From contig JAWHQI010000019.1 of assembly GCA_033032865.1 (NCBI GenBank), positions 13,000,001 through 13,064,000 on the forward strand: a stretch of 64,000 bases of DNA, read 5' to 3'. Under the pieces are notes generated by a model that was given only the letters and a program-made list of their open reading frames with translations, searched no databases and had not been told where the DNA came from. The DNA comes from Dactylorhiza incarnata. Lineage: Eukaryota > Streptophyta > Magnoliopsida > Asparagales > Orchidaceae. Made by a program: the position numbers and the translations under genes. Below, piece after piece: positions 22,680 through 33,607 of the stretch (positions within the stretch are counted from its first letter, which is position 1; each line of letters opens with the position of its first letter).

Positions 22680-23711
22680 TAAGTATCACTGCTCTTATGC
22701 TTTGTATTTTCGTCTCTTCTCTATGACGTGATGATGTGGATCGCGTCACATAAGTGTCTTCTCGATCGTCAGAGACATCATTTTGTGCGGATTGTTGATG
22801 TAGGATTTTGTGTTTTTTTGTATATTTCTGTGTATTTTTGTAGGCCGTCGTTATCGGAGCATGACCGTCTGTGGCTACTTGAAAGTCTATAAATAGGTAT
22901 GGAATGCTCCATTACCAGTGATTGAAATTGAAAGAAGAGAATTCCTCCTTTTGCTCACTTTGTACTAATGATGGAGCCTAGGTGCGAAGCCTAGAAAACC
23001 CCTATCCTTTTCCTTGGTCAGCCTCCCATCTCCCCCACTACCCATTTACGGCCACCTCCTTCGCTAGCAGGCCCCTCCCCTCCACCACCACTCCCACACT
23101 CCAATAACTACCAATTAACTACTCACTATCCCATAACTACCCATTAACTACCCATAACTTCTCAAAATCGTAGCCCCGTTCAATTCCTACTTAACATCCA
23201 TCTGCCTGTCCTCCAGGCCACCAAACCGTCCTCCCTATCATGTTGCTGCCCATTGTCCCCTAATTAATATCCTTTAGTTTCCCCTACCCGTAACCCTCAG
23301 TTCCATTATCCTGAAGCCAATCTGATCGTAGCGCCTCAGTTTCAATATACCATCCCCTTCCACCTCCCTGCAGACCTCCTACATTTCTGGGCTGTGGAAC
23401 ATCAGTCCAGCACCTCAGCTTCTGCATACCACCCCTTGTCCACCTCCCTACCGACCTCCCCACCAGTCATCTTCCTGCCCCAAACACCACCGTCCATCAC
23501 TCTGAAACTGCAGTTCAGCCGATGAACAGTTTCGTCCAGGCCTCCGAGTCCCCTCCGAAAGTTCAGATTCAATCCACCGTTGTTTCTTGGCCACCAGCCT
23601 CACGTTCGACATCCTCTAAGCCTTTTATTCTGTAATCATTGTGAGTTTCTTTATGCTTGTGGAGTTTTTATTCTTGACTCTCATGATTATTCTCAGTTTA
23701 TTGGAATATTA
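22680..23711. other. Intronic sequence with promoter-like and C-rich parts, unassigned
   Basis: A TATA-like TCTATAAATAGG lies near 22889, followed by a C/T-rich stretch with short TAACTACCCATTAACTACCC repeats (about 23104-23160). This is the layout of an LTR plus leader, but no matching partner, primer site or coding region was found. C3 inserted at its right end. Confidence 0.4.
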
Positions 23712-23716
23712 CATTG

Positions 23717-23900
23717 TGTTAGACAATATGGAAAAAACTATGTAAAGGCCCATATATTAGGCCCATTTATTCTTCCCTCTTTTAGTCCCACATCTCTTGT
23801 ATAGGATTTCTTCCTCCTCCTCCTTCCTATATATTTGTACTAATACTTGTATTTACCAATCAAGTGAATATACTACAAGCTTTTATACCACTTCTCTACA
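23717..23900 (+). repeat. 5' LTR of C3
   Basis: 184 bp, TGTTAGACAA to CTTCTCTACA. It contains the shared copia motif AAAGGCCCATATATTAGGCC and TTTTAGTCCCACAT, also seen with changes in the LTRs of C4 and C5. Confidence 0.9.
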
Positions 23901-23912
23901 TGGTATCAGAGC
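23901..23912 (+). other. Primer-binding site of C3
   Basis: TGGTATCAGAGC directly follows the 5' LTR, a perfect tRNA-Met-type site. Confidence 0.9.
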
Positions 23913-24647
23913 TAGGTTCAAAATTTCCGGTCTCCAATTTTCTGACCGCCCCCCTGCTGCTATCTCGCGGTCTCCTTTTCTGAGACCACTCCTCCTGCTG
24001 CGAACTCCTCTGCTTCCAGCTTTGCCCCCCCAAGCTTCCCTCTCCTCTTCTTGGCTTTTATAGCCTGCATCCTTTGGTGCGTGGGACCCTCCTTCTACTC
24101 CTTCCCGCTTCTGCTCTGCTCTGCAAAGGCTCTAGCGATCTCAAGCCCTGCGATCTCCTTCCCGCAAAGGCTCGAGCGATCTCAAGTCCAGCGATCTCCC
24201 CGAGCTTTCCGTGCAACCCGCCAGCAAGCGATCTCCGCCAGCCAGCGATCTCCGCCAGCCAGCAATCTTCGCCAGCGATCCCCTCCAGTGATCTCCGCTA
24301 GCCAGCGATCTCCGCTTCTGCTCACTCGCTGTTTTCCGTGCAACCCGCCAGCCAGCGATCTCTGCTAGCTCGCCGTTCGCCTGTCCGAGACCGCTCTTCC
24401 TCGCGCGACCTCCCCGGGCCTTCTGCGACCTGCCGAGACCGCCCTTGCCTCTGCTCGCTCGCCCCTGCTCTGCTCCAGATTGCTGCTCTGATCGCTGCCC
24501 TGCCCCTCCAGACCGCTGCTCTGTTCGCTGCTCTGTTCACTGCCAGCCAGCCCCTCCAAATCGTTGCTCAGATCGCTGCCCTGCCCCTCCAACCGCTGCT
24601 CTGTTCGCCGCTCTTGCCTCTGCCCTCTTTCATTGGTCTCCCTTCCA

Positions 24648-27292
24648 ATGGCCCTCGAAGATTCCTCCTCCCCTGCCATTCCGTCGCCCTTTCCGCCTGC
24701 TGCTCCGATCTCCGATGTTCGTGATGAACTTCGAATTACCACTATCTCACTTACCGGTAAGCGTAATTTTGTGGAATGAGTGCACTCGGTGCGTCGAGTC
24801 TTACAGACCAAAGGGCTCCTTCATCACTTAACCCAGGTTACTACTGAGCCTACTGCTGATTGGCTTAAGGACGATGGCCGTGTCCAAACGTGGCTTCTCA
24901 ACTCCATGGACTCGGAGCCGTACATGATGGCTATGTATCATGACACCGCCAAAGCCATGTGGGATGAACTTCATGCCTTCTACTCTGGGCAGAACAGTCT
25001 CCAACATCTGTATGACATCATATCTGACCTTCAGAACCTTAAGCCTGGCGCGCTCGATGACATGCTCTCTCATGTCGCCAAGGCAAAGACTCTTCATGAG
25101 GCTTGGCTTCAACATCAGCCTCCCACTCCGGATCTCGCTATTCAGCGATCCCAGAAAGAGGCAGTGACCATTGCTATGCTACTCTCTAGCGTACCCCCTC
25201 ATCTATATAGCGTTCGCTCTCAGATACTCTCCTCTACTACCACACCGTCTCTGTCTGCTGTCTGCTCCATGCTTATCAATGTTACACCTCCATCAGAGGC
25301 CCCGCAAAATTTTTCTCCGGCTCTTCTCCAACAGCCGCTCCTTCCAACACCTAACCCTGGTTCCTCTGCTCGCGGTGGCCGTCCCCCGTCTCGGGGACGA
25401 GGACGTGGTGGCCGACCTCCTTTAAAGTGTACTTACTGTGGCCGTGACGGTCATCGTGAAACAACATGCTACCGTAAGCATGGTCTCCGCCCTCACCTTG
25501 CTGCTACTTTGGCACCTCCTGCTACGTCTTCACCAGCCGATCAGCTTGGTTCTACCCGACAGGAATACGATGACCTACGCTCCCAGTTCCAACAGCTTCA
25601 AATCAGTCTTGGCCGTTCTCCTGGCTCAGTTGCTTCTTTCTCCACTGAAGGTATTACCTGCCTATCTCACTGTTCTCATTGGATCGTAGATTCTGGAGCG
25701 ACGCATCATATCACCTCCCAGAAATCACCTCAGTATATACAGACGTCTCACCCTCCGTCTATTGTTGTTGCAAATGGTGCTACTACTCCGGTTGCTGGTG
25801 CTGCTGATCTGCACCTCACTCCCACTCTAATGCTCTCCTCGGTTCTTCATGTTCCGGGCTCTCCTTTCAACTTACTCTCTGTGAGTCGTTTGATACAGGA
25901 TCTTGATTGCTGTGTAACCTTCTCTTCCTCTTCTTTTGTTTTTGAGGATCGCCGCACACGGAGTATCATTGGTAGCGGTCGGCTGATGAATGAGCTCTAT
26001 CTCTTGGATCTCCCACTTACCACTCTCCTGACTATCTCCACAGCTGACTGGCATCGCCGTCTTGGGCATGCTCCTCTTCCAGTCCTCCGCAAAGCTCTCC
26101 CTGATATACCTCTTCACGAGTTTACATGCGAAGCCTGCATCTACGACAAGCAACATCGTTCCTCTTTTTCCCCTTCATGTACCCGAAGCACGACTCCGTT
26201 ATCTTTAGTCCACTCTGATGTATGGGGCCCTTATAAGGTCCCCAGTATTTATGGCTATCGTTATTTTGTAACTTTTATTGATGATTATTCTCGTGTTACC
26301 TGGTTATATTTACTTCATGATCGCTCTGAGCTACCACCTGTGTTTCGTGCCTTTGTGACTGAATCACAGACACAATTAAAATCATTCGAACTGACAACGC
26401 TCGCGAGTACACTGGCCGCTCATTTTCTACTCTCTGCACAGAGTTTGGCATATTTCACCAAACATCTTGTGTCTATACCCCCCAACAAAACGAACGAAAA
26501 AATCGTCACCTTCTGGATGTTGCTCGGGCACTCATGGTTCAAATGCGGGTTCCTACGGAATACTGGAACTTTGCCGTCTCCACTGCTTGCCATCTCATTA
26601 ACCGCATGCCCTCCTCCGTTCTTAACTTTGTCACTCCCATGACACTCCTCTTCCCCTCCACTCCTCTCTTTCCTATTCCACCTCGAATTTTCGGTTGCGT
26701 CTGCTACGTCCACCTTCTCGGTCCGCCTGTCGATAAACTTGCCCCACGAGCTGCCAAGTATATGTTTGTCGGCTATTCTCGGACTCAAAAAGGATACGTG
26801 TGCTACTCTCCAACCACCGGCAAAACCACTGTCTCACCTGATGTTACGTTCTGTGAAGATCAATCATTCCACTCTCTCTCTGTTCCAAGCACATTACCTT
26901 CCACTACTGTTCGTCCTTTTGTTCCGACAGACACTACTCCCTCACCATCTCCGCCCCCTACGATACCTTCACCATCTCCATCTACTAAACAACCTCCTCC
27001 CATCATTCAAGTATACTCTCGTCGTAAATCTAAGGATGGTCCCCGTCAGGCGCCCTCGGCTACCGATGCCTCTCCATCAGCGGTTGATCCTGCCTCCGCC
27101 TCTACAGCTCATCCAATGGCAAACCACGTGTCTCTCCACCGGCTATCTCCACCTCTTCACCGGTTTGCTACCTCTCTTTCTTCCATTTCGCTCCCTAACT
27201 CTGTGCAGGAAGCTCTGCAGCATCCGGGGTGGCGTGCTGTGATGGAAGAAGAGATGGTCGCTCTCCGACTTAATCACATCTCTTGTGATTAA
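24648..27292 (+). pseudogene. C3 gag-protease-integrase frame, truncated before RT
   Basis: From the ATG at 24648 the frame gives DVRDELRITTISLTGK, then a TGA at 24777 where relatives have Trp (a TGG to TGA change), then continues open to 26642. Visible parts are UBN2-type gag, knuckle CTYCGRDGHRETTCYRKHG (about 25430-25480), protease HWIVDSGATHHITS (about 25678-25720) and integrase WHRRLGHAPL...CEACIYDKQH. A frameshift near 26375 moves the DDE core to another frame, where the usual Asn-Gly-Val-Val-Glu-Arg block has lost three residues. The second frame (to 27292) carries HLINRMPSS, the Pro-rich linker and LPNSVQEALQHPGWRA, then ends at the deletion junction. Confidence 0.85.
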
Positions 27293-27293
27293 G
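27269..27293. repeat. Perfect inverted repeat at the C3 deletion junction
   Basis: CTTAATCACA (27269-27278), a 5-nt spacer and TGTGATTAAG (27284-27293) form a perfect 10-bp hairpin exactly where pol sequence meets the truncated 3' LTR. In relatives the left arm continues with codons for Asn-His-Thr-Trp, so the right arm was added or joined at the junction. Confidence 0.85.
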
Positions 27294-27451
27294 TAAAGGC
27301 CCATATATTAGGCCCATTTATTCTTCCCTCTTTTAGTCTCACATCTCTTGTATAGGATTTCTTCCTCCTCCTCCTTCCTATATATTTGTACTCATACTTG
27401 TATTTACCAATCAAGTGAATATACTACAAGCTTTTATACCACTTCTCTACA
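27293..27451 (+). repeat. Truncated 3' LTR of C3
   Basis: 159 bp matching the 5' LTR from GTAAAGGCCC onward to CTTCTCTACA. The first 24 bp and the polypurine tract are missing. Confidence 0.9.
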
Positions 27452-27456
27452 CATTG

Positions 27457-28721
27457 TAATCTTTGCGTTAAGGTATCCCGTGAATTGTCAGTCTTGTTTG
27501 TGTTGCTTTCACGCGCTCTTACATGTGTATTATCATACTTGTTTCCTTACTAGAAATTCTACTTGAATGTGACTATCGTGTTGTATTATTTATAATTTTT
27601 AGTTATTACAAGTTAATTGTCAGTTAATTGTCAATTTCATAGTCATTTTCATTAGTCTCCCGAATCCTCTTTAGAACCGTCCTCCGTCAACTGATGTCAT
27701 AGATTCTTCTCAGTTATCAACTCTGTATGCATTTTTTTTTCTGTTTGCTATTTTGTTTTTGTAATATCTTGTTACTATTGTACCAGCCTCAAATTCTTCA
27801 ATGTAGTTTATTGTATTTTCTTAGGGATTTAAGTATTCATCACATCTCCCTTACTTGATTTTGAGCCAGATCAAAATACTGGCTGTAAAATGAGGTTTAC
27901 CTAGGTTTGTTGAAATTGGATGGTCCCATTCGACTTTGATCCAGCATCAAGCTCCCTTTATTTGTTTGATCTGATTTAAGTTGGATAGATAAAAGCCCTA
28001 AACACAACAATAAATACAAAGTTTTTTTCCGAGTATTTTGTGATAAATCACATAGTATTCTGCTAGTCAGTAGAAGCTTGATATAGATCATAGTCAATAT
28101 CTTAGTTGCAGATATTAAGTATGAAGTAGCTCATGCCTCTGATTATTAAATTTATCTTTTTTTCTTCTAGAAAAAGGCATGTTGATTGAATGTCAAAATA
28201 TTTTTGCCACTTGATGAATCTAGATCCACAAAGCCGGTTTTGGAGTACAATATGTTCGTCAAACCGCAGATGTAGCCCTGGATCATTGGAGATTGTTCAT
28301 AGAATCCAATTTCCTACATGTCTGTATTTTGTTGAAGGAGTTTAATCAATGCAGCTGAAATTGCAATTAGAAATTAGATTAGTAGTATGTTTTATCAACA
28401 ATGGCACAGGAATGTCAGAATGGTTTTTACCGGGAAAATGGCAATCTTTACTTGCATGAGGTTGCTGCGATGAGATAATATTAGTTAATGGAGGCTTTGT
28501 ATGGTCTGCAGCATGTATTTCATACATTTGTTTATCAAATTATTGTTCTCTTGTAGGGGAAAGGATGAGTGACGATGTTATTAGTATATTTAGAGTGGAC
28601 AATCTTGTATATAGAATTGTGCTGTGAACCTAAACATTAAGTGCCAGTGAAGGATATTTGAGTTTTAATGTTCTAGTAGAAATAAGGATCTCGTTCTAAT
28701 ATTTTTCATTTATTTCTTCAG
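27457..28721. other. Right part of the MORC intron, no element recognised
   Basis: AT-rich sequence without coding signal. It ends with a T-rich tract and TTCTTCAG before the next MORC exon. Short minus-strand ORFs at 27897-28097 and 28342-28527 have no recognisable motif. Confidence 0.5.
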
Positions 28722-28773
28722 CCATTTTGGAAAGTGCTTCAAGAAGGTTCTAGTCGTGGGAGATGTGTTGTTG
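28722..28773 (+). CDS. MORC-family ATPase gene, internal exon b
   Basis: A 52-bp exon between TTCTTCAG and GTATGG, entering in phase 0 and leaving one extra base. It encodes PFWKVLQEGSSRGRCVV, matching the MORC block PFWKV...SRGRGVVG that follows HKNRLI in homologues. The usual Arg-Gly-Val reads Arg-Cys-Val here (TGT). Its phase fits exon a upstream and exon c downstream, the main support for a single interrupted gene. Confidence 0.85.
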
Positions 28774-28843
28774 GTATGGTCATAATACTGTTTTTTTTTC
28801 AAAGTTCTTGTAAACTATGTAATTATTTTTTGGTAATATATAG

Positions 28844-28955
28844 GTGTCATTGAAGCAAACTTTATCGAGCCAGCTCATGACAAACAGGATTTTGAGAGAA
28901 CACCTTTGTTTATTAGATTGGAGACAAAGCTTAGACAAGTGATACTAGACTACTG
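28844..28955 (+). CDS. MORC-family ATPase gene, internal exon c
   Basis: A 112-bp exon after TATATAG (acceptor) and before GTATGT (donor). With the base carried from exon b it encodes Gly-VIEANFIEPAHDKQDFERT and then LFIRLETKLRQVILDY, with the last Trp codon split by the intron. The EANFIEPAHDKQDFER block is one of the most conserved stretches of plant MORC proteins and belongs to the S5-like domain next to the GHKL ATPase. All three exons lack stops or frameshifts, so this part of the gene looks intact. The following exon was searched for to the window end and not found. Confidence 0.9.
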
Positions 28956-30304
28956 GTATGTGCTTTTGCATGCTGTGAGATATTAATCTTTATGCAGTTT
29001 TTCATGCTTTATTGTCATGTCTCTACGTTTTTTTTCTTTGTTTTTTCAGCTTTACTGAAAATTAACGTTTTGCTAAGTTACACTAGAAGCTATTCTTGTA
29101 ATGATTGAATAGACTTTTTTTAAGTCCATTGCTACAGGACAAACTCCACTCCAAGCCACTTTATTTCATCCTATCCTAGTTCATGTTGCCATTCACCTTT
29201 TACAATAATGCATGCACGGTTCCGTCATTCCTAGCTTAATCTCCACATTGTGTACAATGCACCATATTTGGGCATGCTGGTGTGTTCAACTCCCTAGTTG
29301 TTTCATGCAATCTTTATTTTTTCTTTTTGAATTTTTCCATTTTGCATGAAAAACTATTTTAATGTAGAGGAAGAAAAAGTGCTCAGTTGATTTCTAAATA
29401 AATATACATAATAATAAAAATTAATAATAACACTCTACATTCATCGCAAGCTAGAGCATACTGTTGTGATAAATTTAAGTGTTAATGTTCATGCTAGTGC
29501 ACATGATCAACAAGTAGTAACAATATCTATTCTATGAAGTAGATTGTTTTAATTTTCTAACTACTAAATTTGTATCGCCTTAATTTTATTTGAAATAGTG
29601 AATATTTGGTTTTAAGAAATTAAGTGAACTATTTATTTTATAAAGTAAATTAAAAATTTAACTGAAAGTATTTGCAAACCTAAGTAGAAACCTAGAGGTA
29701 AATTTTGTTTTGATAGTCATAATTTAAAGAAAGTAGGACTCTTATTTCACTATTTTTTTCATATTAATAGTTAGTTCATCTTTTTTATTAATTTATTGTT
29801 ATTGTGTACTGGACGCACAGAGCACTTCGGTATTTACTACAAATGGTTGTATTATAGTAAATATAATTTAATAAATAAAATCACAGTATATCCATGTGGA
29901 TTGAAAATGATCAAATTGTATTAAAAATCAAGTCTTCCTTATGATTCTTAAAAAGCGCAATTATATCTCTATAAAGCTACTATTTTATCACTTTGAATCA
30001 GACAAACAGGCAGTTGTTCACTTTGACAATTCTAAAATTAATTAATTAGTAATCAAGAAACTATCAGCATTAAGTATATCAAAATAACACAAATTTACAG
30101 TTAATTAATTTTCTTATACAGATTAAAATACATGTTGGTATAAAAATGTACCAAGTCCACACTTGCTCAAGCTGAAGAGTGAGGGCAAAAACTGTTGGGT
30201 GGTCGGTTACTTTGAGCCACGAGTAAAGAAGAGAGGGAGAAAGGAGATGACCGCGGGCAGGAAAGAGGTTGCCTGAGATCGCTGGAAGCTGAAGTCATTG
30301 AGGT
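28956..30304. other. Start of the next MORC intron, AT-rich, nothing recognised
   Basis: GTATGT opens the intron. The segment up to about 30180 is AT-rich without coding signal. From 30180 the base composition changes sharply to G-rich, leading into the minisatellite. Confidence 0.5.
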
Positions 30305-30420
30305 CACTGAGGGAGATCGCCCGACAGGTGGGAGATCGCCCGACAGGTGGGAGATCGCCCAAGCAAGGGGGTAGATCGCCAAGGAAGGAAGGAGCTCGCC
30401 CAGGCAAGGGGGAGACGTCG
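30305..30420 (-). repeat. GGAGATCGCC minisatellite, first block
   Basis: Short irregular repeats around the word GGAGATCGCC, including two identical 19-bp units (GGGAGATCGCCCGACAGGT) at about 30312-30350, then AGATCGCC variants with A/G-rich spacers. The reverse complement GGCGATCTCC also fills the leader of copia C3. Confidence 0.8.
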
Positions 30421-30576
30421 CAAAACTTGAGACCGCTCAAGTCACAGGCTGGGGGCTGGGAACTCCCCGAAGTCCATTTCCTGGTACTCTTGCCCTTCTA
30501 TTTATAGACGCGGGGACCTGCCCAAACGGGCAGGTCCAAGAATGATGGGCTGCCCGATATACATGTGACCGGTAGG

Positions 30577-30812
30577 AGGGAGATCGCCCAAGGGGAGATC
30601 GCATACGTGGAGACCGCCCAAGGGGAGATCGCCTAGGGGGAGACCACCCAAGGGGTGATCGCCCAGGGGGAGATCGCCCAGGGGAGATCGCCTACGGGAG
30701 ATCGCCAAGAGGAGATCGCCCCGGGGGAGATTGCTCAGGGGAGATCGCCTACGGGAGATCGCCCAGGGGGAGATCGCCTAGAGGAGATCGCCTAGGGGGA
30801 GATCGCCCAGGA
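30577..30812 (-). repeat. GGAGATCGCC minisatellite, second block
   Basis: About a dozen units of 14-18 bp of the form GGGGAGATCGCC(C/T)A, with variants such as GGGGAGACCGCCC and GGGGTGATCGCCC. No frame is kept. The minus-strand ORFs over it (for example 30502-30708) are repeat translations, not genes. Confidence 0.85.
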
Positions 30813-31060
30813 CGCTGCTAAGACCGCCTGGGATCTTCGAAATCGCCTGGTACCTAAAAAAGGTCAGCTTGGAGGTGATCGCCGATTTCTGGGTAAACAA
30901 TACAGACCCATCATCGTCCTAGAATATAAAATCAGTTTGTGCTTGTGATTACAATATACAGTGAAAATTCTAAGGAAATACAAAAAAACAAAATAAATTC
31001 CCCTCCTTTTGCCTGTGGATCAAATTGTAACATCAGCCCGCTGTCTACTCAATTTATTCT

Positions 31061-31282
31061 TGTTGAAATAAGTTTTAGAAAGGCTCATCCAATGACCCAT
31101 TGGATGACTCATTTCTGTTTATAGATTAGTCTCACATCTTAGGATGGAGGTGCGCCTTCACCTCTCCATATATATATATATACATATATGTATATGTACA
31201 TACACTTGTTATAATAGATCCTTTTTAATGAGAAAATAATGAAATATTATATTTTAAATTTCAATTCTGGTATTTTTCTACG
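31061..31282 (+). repeat. 5' LTR of C4
   Basis: 222 bp starting TGTTGAAATA. It shares GATTAGTCTCACATCTTAGG with the 3' LTR at about 44911. The end is ...TTTCTACG, where CA would be expected, consistent with a transition. Confidence 0.8.
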
Positions 31283-31294
31283 TGGTGTCAGAGC
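31283..31294 (+). other. Primer-binding site of C4
   Basis: TGGTGTCAGAGC, one change from the tRNA-Met site, directly after the 5' LTR. Confidence 0.8.
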
Positions 31295-31634
31295 TTTCTG
31301 ATCCAATCGGTCCAGTACTCTTCATTTTGTGACCGCTCATCGTGATACGACGGACACCTGTTTGTGACCTCACAAGCTCGCAGTCTCTATTCACCCGTCT
31401 GGCCGTTTCGTTTCTCTGCATCTCGTCTGCCTTTTATAAGTGTGGTTCGGCGTTACTTGGGCGCCTTCCTCCTTTGGCCCAACACCCGCAGAGCCCGCTC
31501 GTCTATTCTTGACCGCGACTTTACTGGAGACCTCTGAACCAGCGATCGCATAGACCAACCTTCTCCGTCTCTTTGCGGCTTCTCCGAACCAGCGAACGCC
31601 GAGGACGCCTCTACTGGCGACGACCCACACAATG

Positions 31635-33573
31635 TGTAACACCCCATACCAGTTTAACACCATATCAGCAGTCCGGCCGGGCCCGCGATAAAGGGAAAAC
31701 CAGTAGGCAGTACTAAAATTAGTATTAAATAGGCAGAGAAAAACGACTAATACAGAGTTACTTACAACAGGGGAAGCATTTATTAAAAGTGTAAAGTGTA
31801 CCTCGATAGATGATTCACAAAGCCACTAGAAGAAACTGTTACATAACTGAAATACTGAAATGTTTGCAAAAATGTCTGTTACATTGATACATAATATTAA
31901 TACCAAAAGTTCTCTCAAAGGAAAAACATAAACTGAATGAAAATGCAAGCAAGTAAAATAAACCAACTGAGCAGGAGGACTGAGGCGCTTATCCTAAGCG
32001 TAAAACCCCACCTGTGACCCCTGCAATTAGCAGCCCAAAATGGGTCAGCCTAATGGTGAATAAGAGATTTTTTCTTTAAATGGTATTTTAAGAAAAACAA
32101 TTTTTGTAAGATAAGAATGACTGTAGTAATTCTACTTTGTTCTCTGCACGTGTAAAAATAATAACTAAACTGAAACTACTATGCATGAAATTATATCTTG
32201 ACTTTGCAGTTGTAACTGACTGTTCTTAGAAGTAATTGATTTCATTGTTAGGTGTGCTATTGCGTGATCGACTGTGAAACTAAAACATAGCTACCGTACA
32301 CTCGAGACGGCCCGCTGCTTCTGCATCCCCCAAATCATCAATATAGCTTTCCTGACGCGCGATCTACCGGTCCGAGCCTCTACTAACGAACAGAAACGTT
32401 CTAATGTCACAAGGACACGGGCTCGAACCTACTGCATGATGTCCGGGTTCTGCCCCTGCATCACAAAACCCACAAGGTCTACTGTGCCTTATGAGTTTAC
32501 TGAGCGCTGCTATATGACTACGTAAGGGGACGAAAACAGAATACTGAATACTGTTTAGACCACGCTGCCTCTAAGCGGGTGTCGAAAGCAATTTAAAAAT
32601 AAATGTACTTGCCTGTCTACGTACAGTTATACGACTAAATAATAGGAATTAATTACTGCTGATTGCTATCTGTACAACTTATAAGAACTGGGTAGAGTCT
32701 CTTACAGTGGGGTTGCGTCGCTCATACACTTGACGTGGCTGCATGCTTTCTTCAGAACGATTTATCAAGCTCTCTAGCCCGATGGCGCACTCTGCTCGAA
32801 GAGAACCGAGCAAGCACTGCCGAACCTCCAATCGATCTCAGAAATGGGGCTGCACCTTCTGGAGAGGGAAAAAGGGAAACAAGTGAGCCTCCTGATGAAG
32901 CCTCTGCCGAAGGGGAAAGGGGGGAAAAACACAACTATGCTTAATTTCTGAAAGATCCACATTGCAGTTGAAGGAGGAGACATCTGAACCCTTCAGAAGA
33001 GTTGAAATCAAGTCGCAGTAGGGTTACCTGGAAGCTTCGACGGCTGAGAGAGGGGAAGACGAGGACTCCCGACCTCTGGGAAACGAGATAGGGACGATCG
33101 GGATGGTGTACAGGCGGCGTCCAGTGAATCCGACGGGAGAGGAGAAGTCGCCAGAGCCTTCTGCCGCTGAAGTCGAGAGCCCTTCCCGTCAAACGAGCCG
33201 TGCGGGAGACGGAAAGACCTAAACCCTACGCACCAGCTTCGTAAACCCGGGAGTTCTGGCGGCGTGAAAAAGAGGGGAACCCGCATGGTTGCTATTTAAC
33301 GAGGAGGAATTAGGTTTTAAAACCTATTTACAATTTTGCCATTGACCTCTAAATTTATTTAACTTAGATTCATATTAAATAGCGAAACCTGAATAATTTC
33401 GTGGATTACAACTTTTCAATAGGGTACGCTACTAAATTGAAGTCTTAGCAAGAGGAAAAATTGATAATCACGGGTCAGCGGACACACCTGTACAAGACAA
33501 AAATCGCGATCAAAGCCGCTCGCGATCAGAACCTGCAATAACCTTTCATCGATTAGATTTTACGGGTGTTACA
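31635..33573 (-). repeat. LTR of G1 (3' LTR in element sense)
   Basis: 1939 bp, TGTAACACCC to GGGTGTTACA. A reverse-complement polypurine tract (ATCTTCCCTCCTACAAG, 33574-33590) follows. ORFs at 32274-33286 recur in the other LTR and show no known domain. Confidence 0.95.
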
Positions 33574-33607
33574 ATCTTCCCTCCTACAAGATTTTCGTCC
33601 ACGAAAA

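Larger units (their letters stand above)
23717..27451 (+). mobile_element. Ty1-copia retrotransposon C3 with RT/RNase H deleted
   Basis: The perfect duplication CATTG (23712-23716 and 27452-27456) defines the insertion. The 5' LTR is complete (23717-23900), starting TGTTAGAC; the 3' LTR (27293-27451) lacks its first 24 bp. Gag, zinc knuckle, protease and integrase are present, but reading stops just at the start of RT, where an internal deletion removed RT, RNase H, the polypurine tract and the start of the 3' LTR. Because the duplication is intact, the deletion happened after insertion or during reverse transcription of a defective template. Confidence 0.9.
9677..28721 (+). other. 19-kb MORC intron filled with transposons
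   Basis: The intron starts GTAAGT (9677) and ends TTCTTCAG (28721), joining HKNRLI-M to PFWKV without changing phase. Inside it lie a hAT MITE, two copia elements on opposite strands, an Au-like SINE, a solo gypsy LTR and degraded repeats, each bounded independently. In plants such introns are often spliced normally when heterochromatin marks are tolerated. Whether this gene is still expressed cannot be told from sequence. Confidence 0.75.

Noticed and set aside
28956..31060. Next MORC exon
   Set aside because: Looked for codons of the conserved block that follows the split Trp; none with a fitting acceptor was seen here or to the end of the window.
32274..33286. Several ORFs duplicated at 39288-40298
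   Set aside because: They lie wholly inside the two gypsy LTRs and have no domain; the duplication is the LTR pair itself.
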